NCBI GenBank assembly: GCA_029891385.1
Contig: CM057224.1
Location: forward strand, 36,213,005-36,277,004
Length of the DNA stretch: 64,000 nt
Direction: 5' to 3'
Origin: Erythroxylum novogranatense
Taxonomy: Eukaryota; Streptophyta; Magnoliopsida; Malpighiales; Erythroxylaceae
Of this stretch, positions 47,837-60,262 are shown piece by piece. The translations under genes were made by a program, and so were the position numbers. Every line of letters begins with the position of its first letter. The stretch's first letter is position 1. Below the pieces are notes generated by a model that made no database searches, was not told where the DNA came from, and was given only the letters and a program-made list of their open reading frames with translations.

Positions 47837-49342
47837 CTTTTGATATCCCTATTATTGTGTTTACATTCTAACTATTCTAAATCTTTGAGTTATAATAAAA
47901 CAAAGATTAAAAATGTATAGTTACCTATAACTCTTGGAGATCCAATTTTACATTTTGGTTAATTGATATTCCTTTTTTATACATATATAACTGGAAAGGA
48001 GAACCAAGAACGCCCAAGTTTTATAGAAGACTACACGTCAATTACTTAAATTTCTACTGTTTAGAGACATGATTTGATGTGGACTCTCAAAGATTGCTGA
48101 TTCTTTATTTCCTCAACCAACATTTGATTCCTTAAAATCGTATCTAGTGCCTAATTTAGACATCTTTGGTGGATATTCATGTCTTCTATACATATGTGAA
48201 TAGTATTTGGACTAAGGAAAACAAAATTTGATAAAATAGATAAATTTATTAAGAAAGTGTGATTGGACTATTTTAATATTTCTTTCAAGGACTAATCACT
48301 AATTTGAGGATTCCTCAAATTTTAGAATTTGATGAAGATTTGTTTACCTTGGAATTTGTATTATAAATTCTGAATAAAGATTATCAATAATAAAATGTAT
48401 AATTATTAAAAAGAATTATTTTATATTATAAAATATAATTGACTAAAATTACACAAATTTTTATTGAATTTTGAAATACAAAGAGAATTTTAAATTAAAA
48501 TTAATCATTCATTATATCAAAATATTCAATTTAAACTTTTCATTTTGGAACGCCATATCTCCAATGTTTACTAATAATCCTAATTTTTTTGGAAGATAAA
48601 TAAATAAATATCTTTGAAAATGCCAAAAGACAATCTAGGCAATCAAGAGAGTATAGGAACAATAGTGATAAAACTATAAGGTTAAGAAATCAGTTCTCGC
48701 AACAAAGCTATAAATTAATTAAAACAGACAAGGCTTGATTACTCGATACTTCAATTATGCTTCATGGAAAAATTTAAGCTATCAGCAACTTAGTTAGCCA
48801 TCATAATCTCTCTTATCTAAAAATAAATCCTATTTGTAACAATATATTTTTCTGTGTAAATATCCCTAAAGATTCTTTGGTTTCTTTTAAACCAAATCAA
48901 ATAGACAAAACAAGTTACCATTAGATTCAAGCGTTTCCTATCTTCTCTAATTATTTTATAAAGATTTTCAGCTCAAACCAAAATATTTCTCCAATCATTC
49001 TCAAGGTAAACTAAGTTCATTTGGTGCTATATTATTGCCCATATTGAAAAAAAAACTATATTTGAAGAGTAAGTGATTAGCGGTAATGTGAAGCGTAGGA
49101 TACAAATATGATTATTGCTCCCTTCAGTCTATCTTTAGTCTTCAACCTTCCTCTAATAAGCTTTAGGCATTAGAGATCTTTTCCAGATTATATTATACTA
49201 AGGAACACTCGATTAAAGCAAGAAAAGTTAGTGAATTCTCAGTTATTGTTAGCAGACTAAATTAGTTTAACCATAACAAATAAATTAGGCAGGTATCTAG
49301 GAAAATAACCTTAAAATCTGACAACTCCTTTTCCAGTAATCT
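47215..49342. other. 3' untranslated region and intergenic DNA
   Basis: The first few hundred bases are probably the 3' end of the transporter transcript. An (ATA)n microsatellite of about twelve units lies at 47796-47833 and a short (ATC)n run near 47424-47436. The rest is AT-rich and unassigned. Confidence 0.55.
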
Positions 49343-49399
49343 TTATATATATATATATATATGGAAAGAAAACAAAACAGATTACATTATGAGTTTAGG

Positions 49400-50618
49400 G
49401 AGACAAATCCCTGATAAATCCTTTAGAATGATTGAGTAGTACCCAATGGGTGTAGCGTCTAGGTAAATGACTCCGATATCAAACTGAACTGCATAGTTAG
49501 CAAGCCAGTTGGCGCTTCTGTTGCTTTTTCGATATATATGTCGATGAACAACAATCCAGTTTCAAGTAAACAGTTCATTAATGCCCATTACAATGGGATT
49601 GAGAGCCCGTGAACGGTTGGCAAAGGAAGAAAGGATATTTATCACTGCGGTATAATTCACTTCAAGCTCGATCCGCGCGATAGCCCAGATTCTCCGCAAG
49701 CGTAAGTCCGATAAAAACACCCCATAGTTCTACAGACATTGTTGAGCACCAGCCAAGATTTTGAGTGAAGCCATTAAGCCAGTTGCTTGCACTGTCTTGT
49801 AGCAGTCCTTCTGTTGTGATTGTGGACGAGGAACGTTTGCATGCTCCATCTGTGTTTAATTTAACCCATCCCGTGGGAGATTTGCTCCATCCGAAGAGTT
49901 GTTCCTATCGAGGGCGATGTCCGGCATCAGATCTGCTTTGCCATATGGCGAATTGGTGGATTAGATCTGCATAATACAAAATAAGAGAAACTGGTGAGTA
50001 AGGCCAAGTAAAGTGTTCATCAAAGAGGGACAAATTCCTCCATTTCCAAAGGAACCAGCAAGTAGTGCCAAAGATAATTGACCAATCACGTCCAAGCACT
50101 CGTTGACGATTTTGGAGATTCGTAGTGATCCACTCCCGAGGTGTCATAGTAAAAAAGTCAGAATAAATGATTTGCAAAGGGAATTTGTGCCACACTTGAA
50201 GATCTTTGGCATAGTCTCGCACTACGTGAACCGAAGATTTTACATTTGGCAATGATAACAGACATTGTTCGTAGTGAAGTGTATATGTACGCGTTGTTGA
50301 TTCATGAGTAACCGGTCTTTAGTGAGGAGCTAGAGGAAGGAATGAATGCGTTGTGGTCCCTTCCACTGCTAGATTGCTTTCCAAATATCCTGAGGCGAGG
50401 CATTGTCGTGACCTATTATCATGGAATATGTGGAAGCTACGGAGAATTTGTCCAGTATCGGAAAGTACCCAGATTAACTTATCCTAACCTAGGAAGGGTT
50501 TTGGGGGAAAAGTATTGGCTATAGCCTAGCAAATCGACTTCGGGAGGTAATTACGAATAACGTTCCAATTCCACGTACCATCTGTGGTCACAAATTGTTG
50601 GACACTGCAATTGGTAAA
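49400..50618 (-). pseudogene. LINE ORF2 3' part: zf-RVT and RNase H
   Basis: The minus strand from 50618 continues the text left off at 55252. It includes GTWNWNVIRNYLPE, a block WHKFPLQIIYSDFFTMT and FGTTCWFLWKWRNLSLFDE (50252-49905), the usual zf-RVT and linker text of plant L1 elements. The final RNase H segment near 49600-49400 includes NWLANYAVQFDIGVIYLD. Several stops interrupt it. Confidence 0.85.
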
Positions 50619-50939
50619 TGTTGGATCCCGATTTTTAAGTGAAATTTAGAAATAATGATTGAAAAGAAATGAGTGTTTATGTGTTTATGTTATGGTATAG
50701 TGCATTTATACTTAAAGAAAAATGGATGAGAAAAGAATTATTTTGGTTTTGATGGTTTTTTATAATTGTGGAGATTTGTATGAGTTATGAAAGTTAAAGT
50801 GAATTAGTGGATTAAAATGGAAGTTGAAAATCAGGAAATAAAGAGAAAAAGTGTGAGAATTTGAAGAATTAGGAAAGTTGACTTTTGGAGATAGAAAATT
50901 TGATTTGAGAGTTGACTTTTTGATTGAGGCAAAATTTGA

Positions 50940-51600
50940 GAAAATGGTCTTCTTGAAACTTGTAGCTTATGTTGAGAGCTTTCTGTTGCCATAAAGTATG
51001 ATATTTTTCGATGTCGGAATCAAAAGTTATAAAATTTGAAAGTTTGGATGTGTTATAGGTTGACCTAAGTTATGGCAGAAACCTTGACTAAATAATTGAC
51101 CTAGTTAGAGATTGTAATTGCTTTTAAGTTCTTCATGACAGATTTAAATTATGTTTTGATCTTTCCATTGATATGAAGTATGAAATTTGTGAATTATGAA
51201 ATGTGAAGTTATGATTTTTACAAGTTTCTGTTACTATTTTAACATGATTATTAGTTGATAGAACTTTTGATTGAAAATTTGACTTTCTTAGAGGCCAAAT
51301 TAATTTTTCTGTCCTTCAGGAAAGTTGTAGGTTCCTTTCTGATCTTTGCATTGATATAAAATATGACATGTTTGGACTTTGGACTTGAAAGATAGAAATT
51401 TTCAAAGTTGAGTTATTGTTTAGAGAATTATTATTTGGACAGAAACTTTGATTAGAAATTTGATCACCTTAGAGATGGAATTAGTTTTCGAGTTCTTCAT
51501 GGAAGTTGTAGAACTTCTTTTGAGCTTTTTATTGATACCAAATTTGTCAAATTTGGAATTTGGAATCAAGAGCTACGATTTTTGGAAAATTTGGATATAT
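50940..51600 (+). repeat. Four diverged ~182-bp repeats inside the solo LTR
   Basis: A common text (TTCTTCATGGAAGTTGTAG, then GAGCTTTCCATTGATATGAA, then GGAATCAAGAGTTA and a TTTTTCAAA-like end) recurs four times. The GTTGTAG-like anchors lie near 50959, 51143, 51324 and 51505, so the period is about 181 to 184 bp. Copies have diverged but the spacing is regular. A similar single unit is seen near 13140-13240. Confidence 0.85.
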
Positions 51601-51690
51601 ATATATAATTATTTATATATATATATAATCGGAAGCCCTCTCGCGAGGGCGACGTATCACCCTCGCAAGAAGGGTCTTTTTTATTATTAT
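51601..51690. repeat. AT microsatellite and CG-rich palindromic cluster
   Basis: TA repeats at 51596-51630 are followed at 51636-51675 by CCCTCTCGCGAGGGCG and CCCTCGCAAGAAGGG, two related near-palindromes. They stand out from the AT-rich surroundings. Confidence 0.8.
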
Positions 51691-54600
51691 ATTTTTTAAT
51701 TAATTATTATTTCTATCTTATAGGAAATATGACCTTTTCCTATTCTTTTGCTCTTATCCTTTCCGTCCGACATCCGATTGACTTGGTTTTCAAAGCGTTG
51801 GATTCCTAAGAGAATTATCTACATCCTCATGGGAAAATTATGAATTTTTTAGATTTAATTAAGGATGATTGATTTAATCAAAGTGAGTCGGAAAATTTTC
51901 TGAACATAGTTCAGTATTTTGAGATATTCTTAATCTGTGGTGATCCGATTGATTTGATTCTAGAGAAAAAATAAAATTAAGACATGGGGCTACAAGTCAT
52001 ATGAAGGAATTGAAATTCAATTTATCCCCTAAGACTTTCAATTTCTTAATGGAAGTTCGGATTAGTGTGCAGTCTTGGATTAGTAAAATCTGAAAGTATT
52101 TTGACCATAACTTTTGCTCTAGTTATCTAAATGAGGTGATTCTTAATTAGGATTAAACTAGATAAATAGGGCTACAATTATTATGAAGACATTGAGTTTC
52201 AATTCTATCTTTAAGAAGGTCAATTTTCAGATAGAATTAAAGTGCTAGAAAATGTTTGAGCATATAAGTAACTCTAAATGTTTGGAGCATAACTTTTAGC
52301 ATAGTTCACCAAATTAAATGATTTTGGTGGTGTTATGAAATTAAGACAATGGGGAACATTTCTCTAGAAGGAAGTTTTGGCAAATTCCTTCATTTTGATG
52401 GTGAGAAAATTGTCCTAAAGTAGCATGGATTAAAATGAATGTTAAGGGCAATTTTGGAAGAACACATAAGGACTTAAGTTTTTAAGCTTAAAAGGAGGGG
52501 CATATGGGTCATTAACCATTCATTAAACGACATGGCAACAAGGATTGTCGTTTTTAAAGGGTGAAGCACGACTATTGCCCAAAAAACATGAAAGAAATAT
52601 AAGAAGAGAGAAGAGAGGAGGTAAGCTTTCGGCTAGGTGAAGAAGAAAGCAGAAGGAGAAGCAAGGTTTTCGAATTTTTGGGGCTTCCATCATGATTTTT
52701 GTGTGGATTCTAGAGGAAAAACGTGGAAGAAGGTGAAAGCTTCCTATGGAGCTTGGAAATTTCGAAAATAGAGAAGAAATAAGGTAAGAGAAATTTTAAA
52801 ACTTTGGAATTTTAATGAGATTTTGGTTTAGATATCTTATAAATAATACGAGTTTGTGATTTATCAAGTTAATTTTGATGATTATGCCTTAGGTTATGTT
52901 CAATTTTGGATAATTGTGAATTAGGATTTATGCCCAATTTTTGTGATTCGGAGATTTTGGAAGTTTTTGATTTAGATAGCTTGAATATATGAGGGATTTG
53001 TGTTTTCTAAGCTCAATTTGAGTAAGTATGGTTTTTATGATGTTGAATTTGGGTGAATTTGGTTTAGAAAATTTTAAATTGGAGGAAAGAAGGAAGACTT
53101 TGGAGAATTGAAGTGTGGAACAAAGTTCTAGCATGGATTTGAGGTGGGTAATGTGTTTATATTTTGAATTATAAGTTAATTGTATGTTTTAGAAAATTCA
53201 AGAAAGAAAAAATGGTTATAATTTATTGTTTTCGATTGATTTAAATTAACTGATTTTGAAATGATTTACTTAATTGTTAAATTTATTGTGTTTGAGAAAA
53301 TTGAGAAAATTTGTTACAAGTTTGAAAATATTTTGATAAATTGAGAAATTTTCTGTAATTATAAAAATTGTTATAAAGGTTAGTTGTATTGTTTAAAATG
53401 ATTTGATAAATTTGAAGGATTTTTGTTAATTAGGAAAATTGATACTTTTGTTACATTGCTATTTATGAACGATTTTGATAAAGTAGCTAAAGTATAGCAT
53501 ACTTGGTTTATGAATTGTTATGAATCGAATATGTTTTTAATTATTATAAAATTGATTCATGAATTGTGATTGCATTTAGTTACTATGTAATGTGTATGAA
53601 AAATTGTTATGTGAAAATATATGCTTTTGTGAAAGTTAAGGTGTCTAGTAGGACACAATATGAAAAATTGAGTTTTAGAAATGTGCATCCGGGCATTTTG
53701 ATTTTTCAAGCATGAATATGTGTTACATGGGTTTGGTTAGGTCCCTTAAGTTGAGTTAGTGCACTGGTCTCGTTTTTAAAGGCTTCTCCCGCCTGCCCGT
53801 TAGTGGCATTGGAGCTCCGATTTCGGACTCCCATAAGTTCACGGCTACACTGGACCGCTATGCGGAAAAGTGTAGTACGTTCTGTTCACGGTTGCACAGG
53901 ACCGCTTTGTGGGAATGTGCAATGCGTTTCGTTTTGGACCGACCCAAATCGTTTGAAGTGTTATGTGATTTTGATTTTGTTCATTATGTGATGCATTCAT
54001 GATTTGAATTCTGTTTATGATTGGAGAAAATTTTTGAGAAATTGTGAAATGTAAAATTGAGTTTTCAACCGTGAAAATTTTGGATTCTGTTTATGATTTT
54101 TTTTTTCAATGATGTGAAAATTTTGACAAATATAAGCAATTGATGAATTTCTAGTTGAGAAATGTTTTATAAAGGGAAAAAGAATTTTTGCAAGGTTTTT
54201 GCTTATTGTTCATTGTATAAACATATTATCTACGAGCTATAAGCTCACCCCCCTTTCATCCTCATCTTCAGGTATCGAGCGAGAGTTGGGATGAAAGAAA
54301 GTCAAGACCTTGTTTCGATCTTGTTCGTCTTATATTTTATGTAATTGGAATTTTTGGCATTGTATATGGCTTGTAAAGCCATTCAAACTTGTAGTATATC
54401 TAATTCCGGGATGTAAATGATTTATGGATTTTTGTATTAAGATTGAGATATAGACTTGTGTATGGCTATGATTGGGTTGTGTTTGGATGTGAATTATGGA
54501 TTTTATGTATTGAATTGACATATGGGTATGATTTGTGTATGGATGAATGTGAATGAATGTGTTTTGGATATTGGATAAGGTGATTTGGATTCCGAACGGG

Positions 54601-55251
54601 GAGTCCGATGATTACTGGTTATTGTTTGAGAAATATAGAAGTGTGTTTTAAACACTTTGTAGGTTTGAGTTAGTTAAAATGCAGCCGTTATGCTGCCGAA
54701 ATTTCTATGACAAAAGAAAGAAAAGAATAAGATATATGATTTGTTAAAAAGATGAGATTGAGAAATTGCATGTTAAGAAGCTTTATAAGTTTTGAGATTT
54801 GTATAAGGTTGAATTTCCAAAACTGGGAATTATTTGTTTTGATTTTGAATGAGATCGAATAAAGATGAAAGAAATGAATAAGAAAGAAAAGAAAAAAAAA
54901 TTATGCCATTACGGATTGGATTAGTCTTTAGGTTTCCAACGCGATAGTTATTCTACGCTATTTGTTCATGGATGTCGAAATTTGATTTTCGTTCGATCGA
55001 ACCGTTTATTGTTTTGATTCGATTTGCTTTCGATTCCATTAAGAATTCGATTCGTTTCCGATATGCCTTTAGCATTCGATTCCGGGCCAATTTGCTTTGT
55101 CTCGATTCGGTTTCACTACTTTCGTTTTCGATTGTTTTTGCCTTCCGATTCGATTTGTACCTGTTTAGCATTCATTTTTGCCTTTCGTTTTCGCTTTTGC
55201 TTTTCGCTTTTCGGTTGGGATCCGGTCTCCAAATCGGGTCCCAACAGTAAA

Positions 55252-58087
55252 TACATCCAGGATTAGGGTGGTAGTATGGGTAATGAGAGGTCCTACCCCA
55301 ACAATCCAAGGGTCTTTCCAAAAGCGCATCTTCGTGCCATCTACAATTATCCATTTCATGCCCTGAAGCACGATGTGCCAAGTTGCCTTTATACTCCTTC
55401 AGATCATTGAGCCCTCGATTGCATCGAACGAGTTGGGGATATTGGTGACGTCAAAGCTGTATTTGGCAGAGAGAACTTTGACCCATAATGCATGCAACTT
55501 TGCAAGCAAGGTCCAACCTAGTTTAGCTAGGTAGGCATCATTGGTCTCGCAGATTTTTCGGATGCTAAGACCCCCTAATTCTTTTGGTTTGCAAACTTCC
55601 TCCCAATTGACTAAGTGGATCCCCTTTTTTCCATTCGATGAACCCTACATAAATTGCCTTAGAAGTTTCTCCAGCTCATCACAAAGGCGGCAGGGTAGTG
55701 TGACTGTCTGCATTGTATAACTAGGAAGGGTCGTTATGACATATTGAGCCAACGTGATGCGTTCGACAAAAGCCAATAGGTTGGCTAACTAGCCTAACAA
55801 TCGTTGGTGAACCTTATCCATGATGTATTGATAAGTACGCTTGCTTACTCATTCGTGTAAAAGAGGAACTCCAAGATATCTTCTAAGATCCGTTATCAGT
55901 TTGAAGAAGCGAGACATCCTGGGAGGAGTATTTGTGGAGAAATAGCACCGAAATTTTCCTTAGATGATGTGTTGTCTAGAAGCCGCACAGAAGGAATCCA
56001 GAACATCCCGAATGATTGAAACTTGAACCAGTGAGGCTTCAGCATAGAGGATGAGATCATCGGTAAAAAATAGATAAGAGAGAGATAGTTTATTTCTTCC
56101 AAGTTTAATAGGTCGCCATCGTCCTTGTGACACTACGTGGTTGATGGAGTGACCAAGTCTTTCCATACAGAGAACAAATAGGTAAGGCGATATAGGGTCA
56201 CCCTGTCGAATACCTTTGGACAGATCAAAGGTGTCACTGAGCTCTCCATTCCAAGTCACTTGAAAAGAGACCGAGGAAATGCATTTCATAATAAGATTGA
56301 TCAACGATTCAGGAACTCCTATGTCAATTAGAGTATCTTGGATGAAATTCCATAACAACCTATTGTACACTTTCTCAAGATCTATTTTAATAGCCATTAT
56401 CCCATTACGACCTGTTTTCTATCTCATGGTGTGGATGACTTCTTGGGTAATGATTATATTGTCTGTAATTAAACACCCTGGGACAAAACTACATTGAATT
56501 GGGGAAACTAGGTCGTCCAAGTAAGGTTTGAGACGAGTAACAATGATCTTGGTAATGGCCTTGTACAGCACTGAGCATAAAGCAATAGGATCGAACTGCG
56601 TAATCAAAGTGAGAAATGGGATCTTCGGTATCAAGAAGAGTTCTAATTCCTAAGTCTTATGCCAAAAAATGCACTACAAGAATGAGCTCAGAGAAGGATC
56701 GATGATGTCCCATTGGGATTGGTAGAAGAGAGTTGTTAATCCATCAAATCTCAGTGCCATGTTTGGAGCCATAGAGAAGAAAGCCATTTTGATTTTGTCA
56801 GGACTAAGTGGACTGTCCAAATCATGTTTTGCCTAGGGAGGAAGGAGAGGGAAATGGCCATAAAGCTGCCAGTTTGAGGGTTACTGGTTGTCGACCATAT
56901 ATAATTGCTCGAGATACTTCTGTGCAAGTCTCCTAATGCTCGCTGGATCTGAAATCTCATTCCCTTGGTCATCTTTTAAGGAGTTAATCCACATATGCCA
57001 TTGTCAACCCATAGTAACTGCATGATAGAACTTGGTATTTTTGTCGCCCTGGCCTAACCACTAGCTTTTGGATCACTGGTGCCAAAAGAATTCTTCTAGG
57101 TACAGGACCTGTTTCAATTCGGATCGTAAGTATTCCTCTAGCTCCTGGAGAGAGTTCAAGTCAGTGTCTTCAAGGTGTTTTTGGATACCTTCAAGTCTAG
57201 CCATAAGTCTCTTTTTCCGATGGAAAATGTTGCCAAACGTGGTAGTGTTCCAAAGTTGTAAGTTCTTTGAGAAACTTTTGATTGCACCATGAAAATCAGA
57301 GCTGGGAGGATGTGAATTCGCAACTATGACTTGATCAAAGCTATTATGAGTAAGCCACGCAGACTGAAATCTAAAAGGCCTCATTTTCGGAATGGGGTGC
57401 ACGTTGTTCGTTAGAGTAATTAAAAGAGACCGATGATCAGATTTCAGGAACGGAAGGTGAGAAACTTTGGTGTTAGGGAAACCAGAATGTCAAGAATTGG
57501 AGAAAAAGGCACGGTCTAATCTAGCGAGAATTTGTCCCCTACACCAAGTGAATCTTGGCCCTAAAAAACCCAGATCCTGGAGATGGCAACTGTGCACACA
57601 ATCACTGAATTAGGAATTGACAATAGGTTGGAGGCGAGAATCTCCACGTTTATCCTGGCTCTCCAATTTGGCATTGAAGTCCCCACCCAGCAGCTAAGTT
57701 TTTGAGGTGATCCTCGCAATCTGCCTCAGATATTGCCATAAGTACTTTTGTAACGAAAACGTAAGGCTGGCATAAATGGCTGTGAAATCGAATGACAAGT
57801 GGTCTTATTCAATGCTGGCATGCACAAACTGTCGGTAAGCTAGCAGAATAAGGACCCTGATATCTTCCTTCCAAAGCAGCCAGATGCCTCCTGAAAAGCC
57901 TTCGACTTCTACCCTAAAGGAGTGGCCAAATCCCAAATTTTGAATAACCTTCAAAGCACAGACTCCACTTGTTCCGGGGCTTGACCAAAACAACAAGAAA
58001 CGGCTTATGGATTCGAATATAATTCTTGATGATGGGCTTAAAGGTCCTGCCTCCAGCCTTTTGACAATTCCAGATGAAAATCGACAT
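55252..58087 (-). pseudogene. LINE ORF2: endonuclease and reverse transcriptase
   Basis: ORF2 begins at 58087 (MSIFIWNCQKAGGRTFKP). The endonuclease continues to about 57400 with LLGGDFNAKLE and LDRAFF blocks. The linker 57402-57073 follows. The reverse transcriptase covers about 56640-55900, with AIKIDLEKVYNRLLW, FDLSKGIRQGDPISPYLFVLC and the catalytic region LFFTDDLILYAEAS. The usual FADD box is FTDD, so the two catalytic aspartates are kept. The zf-RVT start, KWIIVDGTKMRFWKDPW, lies near 55350-55300. At least a dozen stops or shifts occur. Confidence 0.9.
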
Positions 58088-59109
58088 AAAACAGTTTTTT
58101 GAGGGGATATTTAAACTATAAGAGAGTTGACTTCCTTAGCAATCGGCTCTCAAAGCTGGTCTATCGTGGTATCCTGTGGAGTCTCCTCCATCTGAGTATT
58201 TGAGTCAATATGAAGTACATTTGTGTCCTGGGAAATATTATTCGGATCTGGGGGTCACGGTAGGTGTATCATGTATTTTTGACTTATCAAAGTCGAAGTT
58301 GTAGGAACACATTGTTCGACAGGGTCCTCCTCCATGTCCTATCGACCTAGTTCCTCGTGTGAGAGCAGAGTGATTTTCGATCTTGTAGTATCACATTGGC
58401 GTGGGAAGGGATCGATATGACCACATGGTTTGTTAATGGGCTATGGGATGTTGGCGTTGTGGGCTGATGGGTCTGCAAGAGAGAAGCCTGATGAGTATGG
58501 TCCTTAGGTTGGTTGTGAGGAGGGACGGGTTGGGCTTTGGCCTGGATTGGGTTATGAGGGCACGACGTCTTTTTGACCCTGCTTGGGTGGGATAGAACGG
58601 CGTCGTCTTGACGTTGCTTGGGTTAGGGATGGACGGCGTCGTGTTGACGTTGCATGGGTTGGGCATGGACGGCGTCGTCTTGACGCTGCATGCAGAGTAG
58701 TTAGCTTGCTCCTTAAATGAAAATCAGTTCTGTCTCATATCCCTAAATGTCAAGTGATTTGGGGATTTCTCCTGTATTAGGTCCGATTGCGAAGGAGCAT
58801 GGGTTGCTAGAGGGAGAATCATTGCTGTTGTTGAGGGATTGTCCGTACTAAAAAGCAACGGTTCGATGTCTGACAAGGCCGAGTACCTCGAGCCTTTTGA
58901 TCCCACATGGGAGGAGCTCATGCGGTTGTCATTTCGTGTTACAGTTAGAGCAACCGTCGATCGTCGAGGCCGGCGCTGTATCTGCATCCAGGAGTCGAAA
59001 TCCCCTTGTCAGAGGTTGTCGGTGGAAGATTCTCCTCGGTTGTCTGAGTGGCTAAGCATTGTCTGTCCTTCGGTGGTGGGCGTTGTTTAAGTTTGCTCAC
59101 GCGACCATG

Positions 59110-59971
59110 AGGGGCAAGACGGTGCACCATGGCCGATCAAACCACATGCGAAGTAAATTTAGGGAAGACACCCGTTGTATGTGACCTTAATGCGTTCTCT
59201 ATCTAGCTCGACTATGGAGCGAAGAGGTGAGCTTAGATCTATGTTGACAGCTATACAAGTGAACTTTCCTCAGTAAGCTTGTTGAGTGTTATTGTCAATT
59301 TTAATTATGCGACCCACTAGATTGCCGAGGGCGGTGAGGATTGAGGGGTGGTACCTGGCTATGGGGAGTTCTAGAAAACGCACCCATGTGACAACGTACG
59401 TAATTTTTACAATCAAAGGTCAAAAGTCCGGATACCATGGTTGAACAGAGAGGACATGACCTGAGATGATCCATGGATCCTGTGTGAGTGTCTGCACGTA
59501 ACCCTCCTTTTCCACAAAGTTAACAAGGTAAAAATAGTTTTCCAAATAAACTATTTTCATAGGTCCATTAGGTTTCCACATAGATATCAATATGGATTTT
59601 AACATGTTAAAACCCAGGTTGCGTCCCAGCAACTTAACCACAACAACAGTTTTCCAAGCTTTGTCGAGCTTACTTTTGAAAGTGTTTGAGAGTTCTAGCC
59701 CCAGTCCAAATTCTCCTTGAATGAATGAGATATCGCCCTCGGCAGTTGCAATTGGCTCCTCTTCTGGCCATTCAATTTCTTTTGGGTTACTGCCATGGTC
59801 GGAGTGACCAGAGACCACCACACTATAGTTGAGGTGAGTGTTCTGTTCCACTGGTGCGGGAGGAGGGGGGTCTTTTTCCCTTTCCCTTATTTGGACTTTT
59901 TTAGCTATTTGAAGATCAGAATCCGGTGAGATGATGACGTTCTGCGTTTGCATGTTCAAAGTAAGGGGCAA
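59110..59971 (-). pseudogene. LINE ORF1 (DUF4283-like gag)
   Basis: The frame 59971-59420 gives MPLTLNMQTQNVI and onward. Its second half has VVKLLGRNLGFNMLKSIL, then WKPNGPMKIVYLENYFYLVN and DPWIISGHVLSVQPWYPDF, the usual DUF4283 text of plant LINE ORF1. A zinc-knuckle-like segment YFACGLIGHGAPSC lies at about 59152-59111 in another frame, with the first cysteine replaced by tyrosine. ORF1 proteins of this type bind the element RNA. Confidence 0.85.
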
Positions 59972-60262
59972 CGCTTTTAGGGTGAGTGTGTGATGATACC
60001 TTCTTGTTCTTTGATACAGTAAACCTTATTCTAACACAACGACTCCAGATCCGAAAGAGACAAGAGATGCGAACAATGAGAAAATCAAATCCTGGAAACT
60101 ACGATAAGCCCACCCAGATCTTGTCTTTGAGCCTATCGTCCTCTTAGATATGAGAAAATATCTGGGTAGAAACGGAGAGCTGTTGTCAGAGGGAGATGAT
60201 GATTGCTTCTCAAAGTGTGAGACCTTAGTGTTGATTGTCCATTTACCAGCTCTCTTAATCAA

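Larger units (their letters stand above)
50619..55246 (+). mobile_element. Solo LTR, 4628 bp, chromovirus-like
   Basis: The ends are TGTTGGATCCCGAT and ATCGGGTCCCAACA, near-perfect inverted copies with TG and CA termini. A perfect 5-bp target duplication GTAAA lies at 50614-50618 and 55247-55251. There is no internal region, so it is a solo LTR left by LTR-LTR recombination. The plus orientation is inferred from similarity to the chromovirus LTR on its own strand: purine-rich block, GGTAAG-type donor near 52620 and 52782, block A (53778-53818) and block B (54234-54256). It contains four 182-bp repeats near the start. It is inserted in a LINE. Confidence 0.93.
49343..60262 (-). mobile_element. 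L1-like LINE, split by a solo LTR
   Basis: On the minus strand the order is: 5' untranslated region (about 60262-59972), ORF1 with a DUF4283-like domain (59971-59420), a damaged zinc knuckle (about 59150-59110), then ORF2 from 58087. ORF2 holds endonuclease, reverse transcriptase, a zf-RVT region and an RNase H-like end, finishing near 49400. Removing the solo LTR (50619-55246) and one target-site copy restores a continuous reading across the junction. The remaining length of about 6.3 kb is normal for plant L1 elements. The 3' end abuts an (AT)n tract at 49343-49362. It is heavily decayed. Confidence 0.9.

Noticed and set aside
54953..55266. Overlapping frames with repeated Arg/Phe/Ser text
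   Set aside because: They come from repeated TTCGATTCG-type sequence at the end of the solo LTR, and no conserved domain is visible.
58430..58690. Repeated NPxNVxTTP-like frame from GGACGGCGTCGTCTTGACG repeats
   Set aside because: It lies in the ORF1-ORF2 part of the LINE. The repeats are interesting but no independent gene is supported.
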